A DNA stretch of 64,000 nt from Blastopirellula marina DSM 3645 (GCF_000153105.1 NZ_CH672377.1:831967-895966); one strand, 5' to 3'. Counted from the first letter of the stretch, positions 19,872-29,370 are shown. Notes: generated from the sequence alone by a model not told the origin. A program made the numbers and translations.

Positions 19872-20902
19872 GAGAGCAGTCTTTCCAGCACATGTGACCA
19901 ACTGATGCCCATTTTATTGATTTGGTCGCGAGCATGATCTCCCATAGCTTGCGTTGCCTGGCGGTCATTGTACAACGCATCGATCGAACTAGCGATTTCT
20001 TGAGGGACAGGCTCAGCCACGCAGCCATTGTGGCCGTTCACAACGAATTCGCTCACTGCGCCCGCATCCGTGGTGGTGAGCAGTGCTTTACTCGAATGAG
20101 CCGCTTCCAATGTCGGATACCCATAAAAGTCTTCGTCCCGCGGCAAATATGCGGCCGCAAAGCAGCTGCCGAACAGCTGAACTTTCTCTTCCTCGCCAAT
20201 CCAGCGATCGTCGATCGTCACACGTCCCTGCAGATGGTACGAGCGAATCAATGAATTTAGCTTTTCGGCGTATTCCGGCGAACTGGGACCGCAAAGCCTC
20301 AAGCGTACCGATGTCTTCACATATGCCATTGCTTCAACTAACAGATGCTGCCTTTTGTGCGGCGCCATTCGGCAGACACAAAGCAACTCGTCATTCATCC
20401 CTTGGTTTGAAAAACGCTCTGATTGAAATATCGGGGGATAAAGAACTTCGCTTTCGATGTCGTTGGACTTCTTTAGGCGATCGGAAATCACTCGAGAGCT
20501 GGTAAAGATCTTTCTCGCTTCCTGAAGCGCTCGTGTATCCACGCTGTGCAAAGCGTTTCGGATTCCACGGCTTTTAGCATTGTCCGGAACAAGCCTGTAT
20601 TCAGGATGGTCCCACAGATCATAGAATTCGCGAATGTGGTGAATAAACCACAATATCTTGTGAGGATGCGGGATCAAATGTGCCTGTGGACGGAAGCAGA
20701 TGATCCGATCCGCATCTTCTAAATGGATCCATCGATATGCCCCGAGTTGGCGAAAGAGATTATCAACGTTATTTGATTGTGGAAGATAAACCGTTTCAAC
20801 GTGATGACCGTGTTCCTGCAGGACCAATGCCAACCAGTCAACGACATTCCGGTACCCGCCCTTGGCGAAGGGAACCATTGACGAGCATAAGGCAATTTTC
20901 AT
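19868..20902 (-). CDS. Glycosyltransferase, GT4 family
   Basis: This 344-aa protein is the first gene of the coupled three-gene glycosyltransferase operon. The N-terminus MKIALCSSMVPFAKGGYRNV and the HPHKILWFIHHIREFYDLW segment parallel the downstream paralogue (HPRKTLWLLHQYRQAYDLYD). The C-terminal donor half has LLCVCRMAPHKRQHLLVEAM, VRLRLCGPSSPEY and DEDFYGYPTLEAAHSSKALLTT. Both paralogues lack the usual EGFGL and use a Gly-Tyr pair before the second acidic residue. Substrates are unknown. The ATG has only a weak ribosome site. Confidence 0.87.
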   Translation of the reverse strand: MKIALCSSMVPFAKGGYRNVVDWLALVLQEHGHHVETVYLPQSNNVDNLFRQLGAYRWIHLEDADRIICFRPQAHLIPHPHKILWFIHHIREFYDLWDHPEYRLVPDNAKSRGIRNALHSVDTRALQEARKIFTSSRVISDRLKKSNDIESEVLYPPIFQSERFSNQGMNDELLCVCRMAPHKRQHLLVEAMAYVKTSVRLRLCGPSSPEYAEKLNSLIRSYHLQGRVTIDDRWIGEEEKVQLFGSCFAAAYLPRDEDFYGYPTLEAAHSSKALLTTTDAGAVSEFVVNGHNGCVAEPVPQEIASSIDALYNDRQATQAMGDHARDQINKMGISWSHVLERLLS

Positions 20903-21553
20903 TGAGCAACTTCAAGTGAGTAACAAATACCATTGGCGGGTTTGCGACGCCTTGATCATACAAGAGCTCATGTCCTTCGCCAACCTGATCCCGGCTCGTT
21001 GGACGATCGAGCAACGGAAATTATGCAACATCATTCCTTTAACTTGCCTGCGTCCAAACGGCGGAGGAACCTATCGTTTTTGCCGAGGAGCAATACAAAT
21101 CTTTCTCCGGAACTGTCAGCGGAAAATGGCATCCCAGCCACTGCTCAAGAGATTGAAAAGCGGAGAGCTAGATCCAGATGATGCGAACCGGTTCTAACCA
21201 TCAAGCATTCAATGTGCTCAATGAGATCTCACATTCAGAATCGACTAGAGTCTGGATTGCCCGAAACTCGCGGGCTGACTCATTTTTATACTTTGACCGA
21301 TTTTGGTGACGTGGCCAGAGACCAAATCAACCTCCCATCTACAATGAGGAACTCGCCCCAGGTTAGTGACCACCCATAAAGCCGTATCGATTTTCAGTAC
21401 CAAATACGCATCTGATGAGATCACCGCGACAAACTCAATGCCCCCGGCATCACGCTCTCCCAAATATGCGGTCGAAACCGTAGTCCCTTGCATACAACGA
21501 CCGCCGGCAGGGGAATAACCGCGTAAGGCTCAAAGCTGCAATACCAAGGATGC
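20903..21553. other. Intergenic region, no recognised gene
   Basis: This 651-nt stretch separates two minus-strand genes. Short frames exist on both strands (for example minus 21245-21493, 82 codons), but none has a ribosome site or a family I recognise. A short ATTGCCCGAAACTCGCGGGCT at 21255-21275 resembles the core of the 27-bp inverted repeat at 16573 and 24069, so this may also be decayed insertion DNA. Confidence 0.45.
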
Positions 21554-22984
21554 TCAGGCGTTAGCGACAGCCCAAACATCGCTTTCTGGATACGCAAAGA
21601 AGAGATTGACAGAATCGACCGCCGTTAATCGATCAAAATCCCATTCCTCCAGCTTTCCACTCTTTTCATCAACAACCCGATAAACTAAGCCTAGATCGGC
21701 AAACGGACGAAGCCAATCCGAAGGCTCGACCCCAAGCCGGCGTAGATGACAAGCTCCGAATTCAACGATCAATGCGATGCCTGGATTCTTCTGCACAATC
21801 GACTTTGCACCTTCGAGCACCTGAAGCTCCGCACCTTCGGCATCAATTTTTATTAGCCTCACCTTCTCGTCCGGCGGCACTGCCTCGTCTAATCTGATCG
21901 TCTTCACCACTTCGAATTCATCGCCCTTCGCTTCGTCCGGGGACAGCGGGAAAAGAGACTGGTGAGTGCTGATTTTTCCCAGATACAGAGGCTGTTCGCC
22001 GGCCTGATTAGAGACGGCGCAGTTGAAGGTTGTGACGATTCCCTGACACCCATTCAGGATCAATGATTTTTGCAAGAAGAGATGGTTTTTTGCCGAGGGC
22101 TCAAATGAGAAAATCCGTCCATTCCCACGGAGGATTTGGGCGGCAGCCAGGGTATGCATACCTATATGACACCCGACATCAACAAAAGTGTCGCCCGGTT
22201 TCAATACTCTTTGAAGTAGTAAACGCGTCCCGACCTCTAGATCGCCCGTTTCGATGAGGTGAGCCATCACGGCATGTTCGCATGACGGAACGATGACGTA
22301 ACCTGCCTCGGATCGGATCATTACCTCACCTTCATCGCCCGGAATCGCCACACGTCGTGCCGAAATTAGCGAATAGATCGAGATATTGTGTAATGACTCT
22401 TCAATACGTTGCAATCGTGACATAATTTCCGAGCACATCCGGTCCTCCAGTGACTCAAGTTGCTTGGCCATCGAACTTAATTGCTGGGCGGCCGATAAAA
22501 GCTCGCCGGATTCACGTTTGAAGTCATTGGTCATGTACTTCAACGGTTGAGTCACCGAAGTCATTTCACTCGAAATAACCGCAGCCGTTTCCTGCAACGC
22601 CGTCAGGCGTTGATCCATGCTGGAAAGTTGGACCGGAGTTGGTTCACCGGTGCGGTTGATATCATTCCCCGCCTCAAGATTTGCTCTCCTTAAGGGCGCT
22701 CTGAAAATGCGAAAACTGCTCCAATAGCCTTTAAGCTTCCTTTTGGCCCGCCTCAACTCATCGCGGACCTTTCGCAGAAACTTCTTTTTTGGCTTTTCCC
22801 CTGGAACAATTTGACGAAGATCGTGAGACGCCAATCCCAGTTCGGCCTCGTGCTTTCTCCGCACTGCAGAAGCAAGCGCCACTTCCACATCGATCGCTTT
22901 GCGATGCACGACCACTCTGGTTCCCCCCACTAGTTCCGCGTCTGAAGTGAAATAAATGAAGTCATACGCATAGCGACACATCAC
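21554..22984 (-). CDS. FkbM-type methyltransferase with coiled-coil N-terminus, probably 5'-truncated
   Basis: This 476-aa protein starts at GTG 22984. The C-terminal part (about 255-440) is an FkbM methyltransferase: TFVDVGCHIGMHTLAAAQIL (SAM loop), RIFSFEPSAKNHLFLQKSL, IRLDEAVP, VRLIKIDAEGAELQVLEGAK, ALIVEFGACHL. The middle (about 125-210) is predicted coiled coil. The first 45 residues (DFIYFTSDAELVGGTRVVVH) look like the interior of another domain, and the frame continues 14 codons upstream with similar content before a stop near 23025. This suggests that an older, longer gene lost its 5' end. FkbM enzymes often O-methylate glycans; the acceptor here is unknown. Confidence 0.82.
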   Translation of the reverse strand: MMCRYAYDFIYFTSDAELVGGTRVVVHRKAIDVEVALASAVRRKHEAELGLASHDLRQIVPGEKPKKKFLRKVRDELRRAKRKLKGYWSSFRIFRAPLRRANLEAGNDINRTGEPTPVQLSSMDQRLTALQETAAVISSEMTSVTQPLKYMTNDFKRESGELLSAAQQLSSMAKQLESLEDRMCSEIMSRLQRIEESLHNISIYSLISARRVAIPGDEGEVMIRSEAGYVIVPSCEHAVMAHLIETGDLEVGTRLLLQRVLKPGDTFVDVGCHIGMHTLAAAQILRGNGRIFSFEPSAKNHLFLQKSLILNGCQGIVTTFNCAVSNQAGEQPLYLGKISTHQSLFPLSPDEAKGDEFEVVKTIRLDEAVPPDEKVRLIKIDAEGAELQVLEGAKSIVQKNPGIALIVEFGACHLRRLGVEPSDWLRPFADLGLVYRVVDEKSGKLEEWDFDRLTAVDSVNLFFAYPESDVWAVANA

Positions 22985-23233
22985 AACTACCGAATTGTTA
23001 CCGAAATTCTTCTTGTAGCGTCAAGTCCAATCCGGGAAGAGCCATCAAGGCCTTCAGCACCCCTGCCCATTGAAACTAGTCTCTTGAGCAATTTCCCGAA
23101 TGTCACCTGGAATAAATTGCTCTTAGCAACGTTTGCAACTTCCACTATAACTTATTGCTCTAAAATGCAGCGATAATGCCGCGATTCGGAACCCTAAGGC
23201 TTAATAACCGCTCAGCCCGAAAGGCCAGAACCT

Positions 23234-24043
23234 GTGAATCAACCGACACCATCTGACAACGATCGGCTTGTCAAATTGGAAAGGCAACTTGAGCTGGTTG
23301 AGTCGCACTTTAACCGTGCTTTGTGGTCAACGCTGGACGGGATGTACGACGCCACTCTACCGAACCGTATTCTTCGATGCATCATCTGCGACTTGGAGCA
23401 GAGCTGGGGAATGTGGAAAAAACGCGTCGACAAATGCATGTTTGGTGGCGGCAAGCTAGAGCGATATGAGTGCCCTAAATGCGGATGCATCTTTGGACCG
23501 CAAAAGTATCTGGATCTTGACGAGGAATTCGTGGACCATGATTACCGGCTACTCTACTCCCGATATGCTGAAAGCGACTCGACAGAAAACGAGATTCAGA
23601 CGTTTCGGTCGATGGAGCCAGAACGAATTGGCCCTTACCTCGATTGGGGCTGCGGCGGGATTTGGAGTCGTACGGTTTCCCGCCTTCGCGACGAGCATTA
23701 CGACGTTTGGGGCTACGAGCCCAGCGCCGAGACATCTAGCGATTTCATCGTCAACCACCGACAATTGATTTCCGCTCGCTTTAACGGCATCTTCTCGAAC
23801 AACGTGATTGAACATTTCCGAACCCCCGTCGCTCAATTCCAGGATTTCCATAACTTGCTGAAGGACGGGGGCGTAATGGCCCACTCATCTCCATGCTACG
23901 AATGGAGCTATGCATTTACGAGGTTTCACACGCTATTTCTGCTGAACAACTCCCCTCACATCTTAGCTGAGCGGACCGGCTTCCGAGTGAAACGCCGACA
24001 CCAGAATGGTGAATACATCTGCTATGTTTTTGAGCGTGTATAG
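23234..24043 (+). CDS. SAM-dependent methyltransferase with N-terminal zinc ribbon
   Basis: This 269-aa protein starts at GTG 23234, with AAAGG 9 nt upstream. Two Cys pairs (RCIICDLE about residue 50, ECPKCGC about 78) form a likely zinc ribbon. A class I methyltransferase follows: YLDWGCGGIWSRTVSRL as the SAM motif I, DVWGYEPSA as motif II, FSNNVIEHFRTPVAQFQDFH and LKDGGVMAHSSP. This Methyltransf_23 layout is common in polysaccharide clusters. The residue after motif I is unusual (G-C-G-G-I-W instead of G-x-G-x-G). It is divergent from the FkbM gene. The right copy of the 27-bp repeat starts 26 nt past its stop. Confidence 0.8.
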   Translation: MNQPTPSDNDRLVKLERQLELVESHFNRALWSTLDGMYDATLPNRILRCIICDLEQSWGMWKKRVDKCMFGGGKLERYECPKCGCIFGPQKYLDLDEEFVDHDYRLLYSRYAESDSTENEIQTFRSMEPERIGPYLDWGCGGIWSRTVSRLRDEHYDVWGYEPSAETSSDFIVNHRQLISARFNGIFSNNVIEHFRTPVAQFQDFHNLLKDGGVMAHSSPCYEWSYAFTRFHTLFLLNNSPHILAERTGFRVKRRHQNGEYICYVFERV

Positions 24044-24068
24044 GCCCCAGCGAGCTTGTCCGAAATAC

Positions 24069-24095
24069 TGCGATAGCCCACGACTTTCGGACAGT
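24069..24095 (-). repeat. 27-bp inverted repeat, right copy
   Basis: This is the reverse complement of 16573-16599 with a single mismatch. It lies between the methyltransferase gene and the large glycosyltransferase gene. Confidence 0.75.
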
Positions 24096-24137
24096 AGCGG
24101 CAGCCGAAATCATGGCGTCCCAAGAAGGCCCATCCGT

Positions 24138-26957
24138 TCAAAACTTGATGCAACTTGCATCTCCCAGGCTCTCGCCAGGAATCTCGCTAATCTCATCCCC
24201 ATTCGCCATCTCCACCATCAAATCATAGAGACGCTCGCCGAATTTTCGTAATGAAACCTCATCACGACAAATTTGCTCGAGTCGATCCAATTGAGATGCG
24301 CCGTTACCGGTCAAATCGACCCTCGCGGCTTCCAGTGCATCCGCCAATCCAACAGCCGAATCACCCTCGTAGAAATGCGAACCGATTCCGAATCGCTGAT
24401 CCAAGAATTCCGCAGCTTTGTAACGCCTAGAAACAACGGGCTTTCCAAACCACGCGCCTTCAATCATCGAGTAAGAGCCATTATCAAAGCGCGCCGCATT
24501 GACGACAATCTTAGACCTTTGGAACAGGTCCATCAGTTGGGAGTTATTAGTATAGCCCAAGAACACAACATCCTCGCCTTCAACTAATCCAAGCTCATGC
24601 ACCAATTCGCGAATATGCTTTATGTGCCTGTCGTCTGGATAGTCCATTGAATGCTTGGAAAACCACTGCGTCCCCCAACCCGTATGAACGAGCTGCCAGT
24701 CCTTCCACCCCAAACGCTTCTTCACTTCCGCAAAGCCCCGCAACATTGCTTCGGCGCCCTTATGAGCGGACACGTTCGCAACATTCAGGACAAATGATTC
24801 TTTGAGACCCTGAACATGCGTGGGATGAATCGAAGTAAATTTTTTTGCAGGCTCGTGGGCGAGTGGAATCATTCGACAACGAGAGGATGGAAGCTGGTAC
24901 TCTTCAATCACATCTTGAGCCGTTGGCGAAGTAGTCGTCACAGTGACGGTGGCCGCATTAGTGGTGGGACGTATCCCTCGGCGCACCATATTATCCCACT
25001 CTGCCCCCGCAAATACTTCAGGAAGATGGAGCCGGAGCATGTCATGAATCAAAATGCCGTAGGGTCGGATCGGTGGAAGCGGCATAGTGAATTGATCCAC
25101 GAATGCAAACCAACCATCGCTCTCTAGCAGAAAATCATTCCTGCCGCCAAAAAAGAAGAATTCATCGGTCGCTTGCTCCGCCAGTATGGTCGCCTCGTTT
25201 GGCAACGCATTGATTAAGCTGGTCTTGGAGACAATGACCGGTGGAAGTGGTTCAACATGTAGGTCAGGGAGCTCCAACTGCAATTCTAAATATCCTTGCT
25301 GTTCAGGATGAACCCCCAAAACGAATTCCAACTGCTGGCGCTCGCGATTGATTAGCACCAAGGATCGAACAATACTCGACGTCGCTTGCCATACGCCGCC
25401 TGCATAAGCGATATGATGCAGCAGAGTGATTCGTCGGCGTGTTTTGCCTGGAAGTAGTTTTTCAACCGGTCGAGCACGATTTTCATTCCGGTGAATTTCT
25501 GCGGCTTCATGGCATATGTTCAAACACTCGAGCGCAGAATTTTTCCAAGACCGCTTACGAATCTCAGTACTCGCCTCCTGCTGGTTCTCTCGAATTGCCG
25601 CTCCGTTGCTGCGAATCTGCATGATCGCCCGAGCAAAGGAATTCGGATCCAGCGGATCGATGTAAAGAATCGCATCGTCCATCGACTTGAACTGTTCTGC
25701 AATCGCAGGAATTCGAGAACAAGCGACCGGGCATGCGGCCTGGATCGCTTCGTACAGTGGAAATACGGTTGCCTCGAATTGCGTGGGAACAATGGCTCCC
25801 ATCGCATGTCGATATAAAGCTCCCAGCCGTTCCCTGGAAGCAGGCCCAACAACGTGAATCCTATCAACAAGCCCCAATTCAGCAGCCAATGCACTGAGTT
25901 TCGCAGGCATTTCGTTGCTATCGCCATACAACACGAGGCTGAAATCTTCGATCTGATAATCGTCACGTAGCACAGCCACCGCCTGCACTAGCTGATGATG
26001 CCCGCTATAGGGACCAAATGAGGCTGGGCATAGCACAAAGGGACGGCTGAGTAGTTGCGGTCCGACAAGCCTTTCGGACTCATGCTCACTTGTACGAGGA
26101 AAGGGCGCCGCACCCGCAGTCGACACCATTCTAATTTTCTCCGGTGGTGCCCCCAGTTGCTTTATCAAGTCATTCGGGCGAATGAAATCTGATATGCAAG
26201 CAACGAGCGTCGCCTCGCTAGTCCTTGCTAAAGTGAGGGAATTGATATTTCGGACAAAACCTGGGTCAAATTCCTCCGAGTGGTTCTCCTGGATGACGCC
26301 GTGAGTGAATACCACCGCGGGAACATTCAGAGGAGTCTTCAGCACACCACAAGGCACAATCCAGACGTCGCATTCCGCGTAACTCGCGACTTGCTGAGCT
26401 GTCGAGTTGACATGAAAGCTACTCCGGGGCATTGACTTGCAAAACAGCTGGGCTATTCCCGCCTTCGCGCCCAACTTGCAGTAGCGAAGCCCGCACTTTA
26501 CTCGGGCACACAAATTAATTAGACGTATCATCGGTTTTATCGCAAATGAAAACCTCTGACCCCTCGGACGTTGCGAGAGATTACGGCTCCAAACGTCGAC
26601 GCGATCCAGTTCTACTTCTAGCCTCATCTTTATACTCTCGCGTTTCACCGAGAGATTTCTCAATACTGCAGCCCCCCATTCGCCTAAGGCCTCGGACAGC
26701 TTCACTCGCTGCTCCGCTTTTTCCGGCAGAACCATGACCCGCGCAGGAAATCGCTTGGCGAGGCCGCTAAACAAATGTTGATCGCCAGGTCGGACGAGAA
26801 TTCGCAGCTCGATTTGTTCCGGTTGCTGCATCAGCCCTTCGATCATGTTGGCGATAAATTTTCCCACCTCGCCCTGATCAGGAGCCACGGTGAGACTAGA
26901 GTAATCGCACCACACGCCGATCCGAAATGGTCGCTTAGCATTGGTGGTATTACTCAT
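24138..26957 (-). CDS. Two-domain glycosyltransferase (GT4-GT4)
   Basis: This 939-aa protein starts at ATG 26957, with AGG 6 nt upstream and a clear GT-B first strand (FRIGVWCDYSSL). The frame is open 38 codons further but without a ribosome site. The first unit spans about 10-480: LCPASFGPYSGHHQLVQAV, LGLVDRIHVVGP, TQFEATVFPLYEAIQAACPV. The second spans about 510-920: a short acceptor half with ITLLHHIAYAGGVWQATSSI, then FVLNVANVSAHKGAEAMLRG, VHTGWGTQWF, and RFDNGSYSMIEGAWFGKPV. Two different donor sites in one chain would let the enzyme add two sugars or alternate linkages (inference). It is longest in the island and transcribed alone. Confidence 0.88.
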   Translation of the reverse strand: MSNTTNAKRPFRIGVWCDYSSLTVAPDQGEVGKFIANMIEGLMQQPEQIELRILVRPGDQHLFSGLAKRFPARVMVLPEKAEQRVKLSEALGEWGAAVLRNLSVKRESIKMRLEVELDRVDVWSRNLSQRPRGQRFSFAIKPMIRLINLCARVKCGLRYCKLGAKAGIAQLFCKSMPRSSFHVNSTAQQVASYAECDVWIVPCGVLKTPLNVPAVVFTHGVIQENHSEEFDPGFVRNINSLTLARTSEATLVACISDFIRPNDLIKQLGAPPEKIRMVSTAGAAPFPRTSEHESERLVGPQLLSRPFVLCPASFGPYSGHHQLVQAVAVLRDDYQIEDFSLVLYGDSNEMPAKLSALAAELGLVDRIHVVGPASRERLGALYRHAMGAIVPTQFEATVFPLYEAIQAACPVACSRIPAIAEQFKSMDDAILYIDPLDPNSFARAIMQIRSNGAAIRENQQEASTEIRKRSWKNSALECLNICHEAAEIHRNENRARPVEKLLPGKTRRRITLLHHIAYAGGVWQATSSIVRSLVLINRERQQLEFVLGVHPEQQGYLELQLELPDLHVEPLPPVIVSKTSLINALPNEATILAEQATDEFFFFGGRNDFLLESDGWFAFVDQFTMPLPPIRPYGILIHDMLRLHLPEVFAGAEWDNMVRRGIRPTTNAATVTVTTTSPTAQDVIEEYQLPSSRCRMIPLAHEPAKKFTSIHPTHVQGLKESFVLNVANVSAHKGAEAMLRGFAEVKKRLGWKDWQLVHTGWGTQWFSKHSMDYPDDRHIKHIRELVHELGLVEGEDVVFLGYTNNSQLMDLFQRSKIVVNAARFDNGSYSMIEGAWFGKPVVSRRYKAAEFLDQRFGIGSHFYEGDSAVGLADALEAARVDLTGNGASQLDRLEQICRDEVSLRKFGERLYDLMVEMANGDEISEIPGESLGDASCIKF

Positions 26958-27410
26958 CGATAACCTGCGAATCCCGGAGAAAAACCAGCTGTATTTGCGG
27001 CATTTGGGCCACTTATGGGTTGATGGTAAGATGCCGTTGCCGCAAAGGTCAAGATCATTTGATTCGACCAAGAATCTGGATTCTCAACCGGCGTGTTAGC
27101 AAAAATCCGAACCGTTCGTGCCATGGAAAGAAAAAAATTGTGTTCGGGAAATCGGAACCCTGGTCGACGGCAAGTCGCAAGCATCATCAATCCGGTATGC
27201 CCCAATTTTCTGTATCAGGCGTTACGAAAGATCGGGTTGGGAAGCTGCGCAGCGACGCACGAACTCGGCCGGGTCAGCTAACCGAGCGAACGGTTGTCAT
27301 TGAAGTCCTCTCGACACGATGAGCAGCATGCACCAGCGAGGCCAGGAGCGGCATGGAGCCTTCATGAGTAATTGACCGCGACTGAGGGGGCACTTTTGGG
27401 TCTCCTCAAT

Positions 27411-27855
27411 ATGCCGACTGATTCGGTTCGAAAGAAATTCGTTGACTTGACGGATCATCGAACGCGTAAGATTTTTGCACTATCGCTCTGGGGCAAATCT
27501 CGGCAGTTCTAAGTCGGCCAGATTTGAGAAGTGCTTGCTGAGCTTGATCACCTCATTGCATGAAACCACCCCTGGGCACATCATCACGATCGACGCGTGG
27601 ATTTTGCGATGCAGTTCTGACGCCGCTAGCAGCAATGCTCCGGATCCGTAGGGCGAGAATCTGAGCGACCGTCAATCATGTGAGTCTTGATCAAGAAAGT
27701 CCGACTCGATGGGAAACCAGAAAGGAATCGCACAAGAGATCACCGACAGCGGGGGCATTTATTGCTTAGCGCCTATAAAGCGGATCAGTGTTTGTTTCTC
27801 ACTGCAAGAAATGGCTTTTTCGCCGACCGGACGGGGAACGATTATGACAAGACCA
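27411..27855 (+). pseudogene. Decayed ISAs1-family transposase
   Basis: Three separated blocks match the ISAs1 (DDE_Tnp_1-associated) pattern. An N-terminal MPTDSVRKKFVDLTDHRTRK starts at 27411 and stops about 35 codons later. Then DSMGNQKGIAQEITDSGG starts at 27703, corresponding to the DAMG-x-Q-x-x-IA motif. A frameshift follows and then YKADQCLFLTARNGFF, corresponding to the L-K-G-N-Q block. The middle is unreadable in any frame. The rest of 26958-28039 has no gene that I recognise. Confidence 0.55.
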
Positions 27856-28039
27856 ATCTTCGACGGCATTAGACTCATTGAGCTTGACCCAAAATCTGAA
27901 TTTTCCTAGACTCCCTCAGCACAAATCGCTGCAAAACCAAATACTGCTCTGCATTGGATTTAGCAAAGCGTATGTTTGCGCGGCTGTCGACCAGTGCATT
28001 TTAACTTCCGTTGGAATGGAATCTGTAGCGGAGATCCCT

Positions 28040-29173
28040 ATGTGGAAAATACCTGTTGCTAGTGCGGACGTCACTGGCAAAGAAGAAGAATATGTCGTTG
28101 AAGCCATTCGCAGTTCCTGGATCTCCTCGAGCGGCGCATTTGTTGATCGTTTTGAGAAAGAGTTTAGCGAACTCTGCGACACGAAGCATGCATTGAGCTG
28201 CGCGAATGGAACGGTCGCTCTCCATTTGGCGATTTTAGGACTGGGCCTTCGTCCAGGGGACGAAGTTATCGTCCCTTCGATGACCTACATTGCGACCGCT
28301 AATGCGGTACGATATTGCGGCGCAGAGCCGGTCTTCATTGACATTGATCCCAACACTTGGTGCATGGATCCCACTCAAATTGAAGAAGCAATCACCCCCC
28401 GAACAAGAGGCATTATTGCAGTCCATCTGCTTGGTCATCCGGCGGACATGGACGCAATCAACGAAATCGCTTCGATCCATGGCTTGTGGGTTGTTGAAGA
28501 TGCAGCTGAAGCCCACTTCGCACTTTACAAGGGGAAACCCGTTGGCTCTTTGGGTTCAGCGGCAACCTTTTCATTCTTTGGAAATAAGCTCTTCACCTGC
28601 GGCGAAGGAGGTGCGGTCACCGTTAACAGCGATCAGTTATCCCTCCGCCTGAAGACGCTTCGCGGTCAAGGAATGGATCCCCGAAAAAGGTATTATTTCC
28701 CAGTAATCGGATACAATTATCGGCTGACAAATGTTGCATGTGCGATGCTGTGCGCGCAACTGGAGCGTCGGTCCGAAATCATGTCACGACGCATTGAAAT
28801 CTTCCAGCGCTACAATGAAGGCCTGGCTCAAATTCCCGGCGTACGCTTACAACCCATAGCGTCTTGGGCGACGCATTCCCCTTGGATGCATGCCGTCCTG
28901 ATCGATTCGACTGAATATGGCCGAACGCGAGACGAAGTGATATCCGGATTAGCTGCGAAGGGAATTGATTCTCGCCCCTTCTTTGTGCCGATCCACACGC
29001 TTCCTCCATATCAAAATTCGCCGGTCGTTCGTGACCTCCTGCCACATACAGATTTTCTAGGCTCAAGCGGATTGATGCTCCCTACTTACAATGCGCTTAC
29101 CAATGAAGATATCGACACGGTCGTCCACATCATTAGTGAACTGAGCACGGCCCGATTGCGTCGAGCCGCGTAA
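28040..29173 (+). CDS. DegT/DnrJ/EryC1 aminotransferase, GDP-perosamine synthase-like
   Basis: This 377-aa protein starts at ATG 28040, with GGAG 7 nt upstream; the longer frame from 27878 is not protein-like. It is a PLP enzyme that transaminates a nucleotide 4-keto-6-deoxy sugar. The PLP lysine is K183 in SFFGNKLFTCGEGG. Other sites include CANGTVALHLAI (phosphate loop), PSMTYIATANAV and VVEDAAEAH. The GNK-x-x-x-x-GEGG form is typical of perosamine synthases (RfbE/Per), which act on the product of Gmd. With gmd and the N-formyltransferase it would supply GDP-N-formylperosamine. Other 4-amino sugars, such as dTDP-linked ones, cannot be excluded, but no dTDP-glucose dehydratase is in the window. 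Confidence 0.87.
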   Translation: MWKIPVASADVTGKEEEYVVEAIRSSWISSSGAFVDRFEKEFSELCDTKHALSCANGTVALHLAILGLGLRPGDEVIVPSMTYIATANAVRYCGAEPVFIDIDPNTWCMDPTQIEEAITPRTRGIIAVHLLGHPADMDAINEIASIHGLWVVEDAAEAHFALYKGKPVGSLGSAATFSFFGNKLFTCGEGGAVTVNSDQLSLRLKTLRGQGMDPRKRYYFPVIGYNYRLTNVACAMLCAQLERRSEIMSRRIEIFQRYNEGLAQIPGVRLQPIASWATHSPWMHAVLIDSTEYGRTRDEVISGLAAKGIDSRPFFVPIHTLPPYQNSPVVRDLLPHTDFLGSSGLMLPTYNALTNEDIDTVVHIISELSTARLRRAA

Positions 29174-29215
29174 CCCCCCTGGAAGGAATTGCGGGCAAAT
29201 GCCCGCTTTCAAAGA

Positions 29216-29370
29216 ACTAAAAATCGTCGACTTCCAGGTCGCTTCGCTGATCGCTAAAGTCTGAAATACTTCGGCTGATGACTTGCCCGCCGCCAATATC
29301 GCCTCGCCTTCCTGCAAGGCCTGGCCTTCACAATCTGTTCCGGCGAACGCCGTTTACGCTTCTTCGTCAT
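29216..29370 (-). pseudogene. IS3-family OrfA remnant, frameshifted
   Basis: From ATG 29370 the frame reads MTKKRKRRSPEQIV. After a frameshift it continues LQEGEAILAAGKSSAEVFQT and LAISEATW before a stop near 29219. This is the helix-turn-helix start of an IS3 OrfA (pattern EQI-x-x-L-x-E-A-E, GKSSAEV, L-x-IS-x-x-TW). Nothing of OrfB follows. The rest of 29174-29592 shows no gene. Confidence 0.75.

Noticed and set aside
21245-21493. 82-codon minus-strand frame in the glycosyltransferase island
   Set aside because: No ribosome site, no recognised family, and a second frame is equally protein-like; left as intergenic.
27480-27671. 64-codon minus-strand frame that looked vaguely like the end of a STAS domain
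   Set aside because: It has no start codon, is short enough to be chance, and overlaps the ISAs1 remnant on the other strand.
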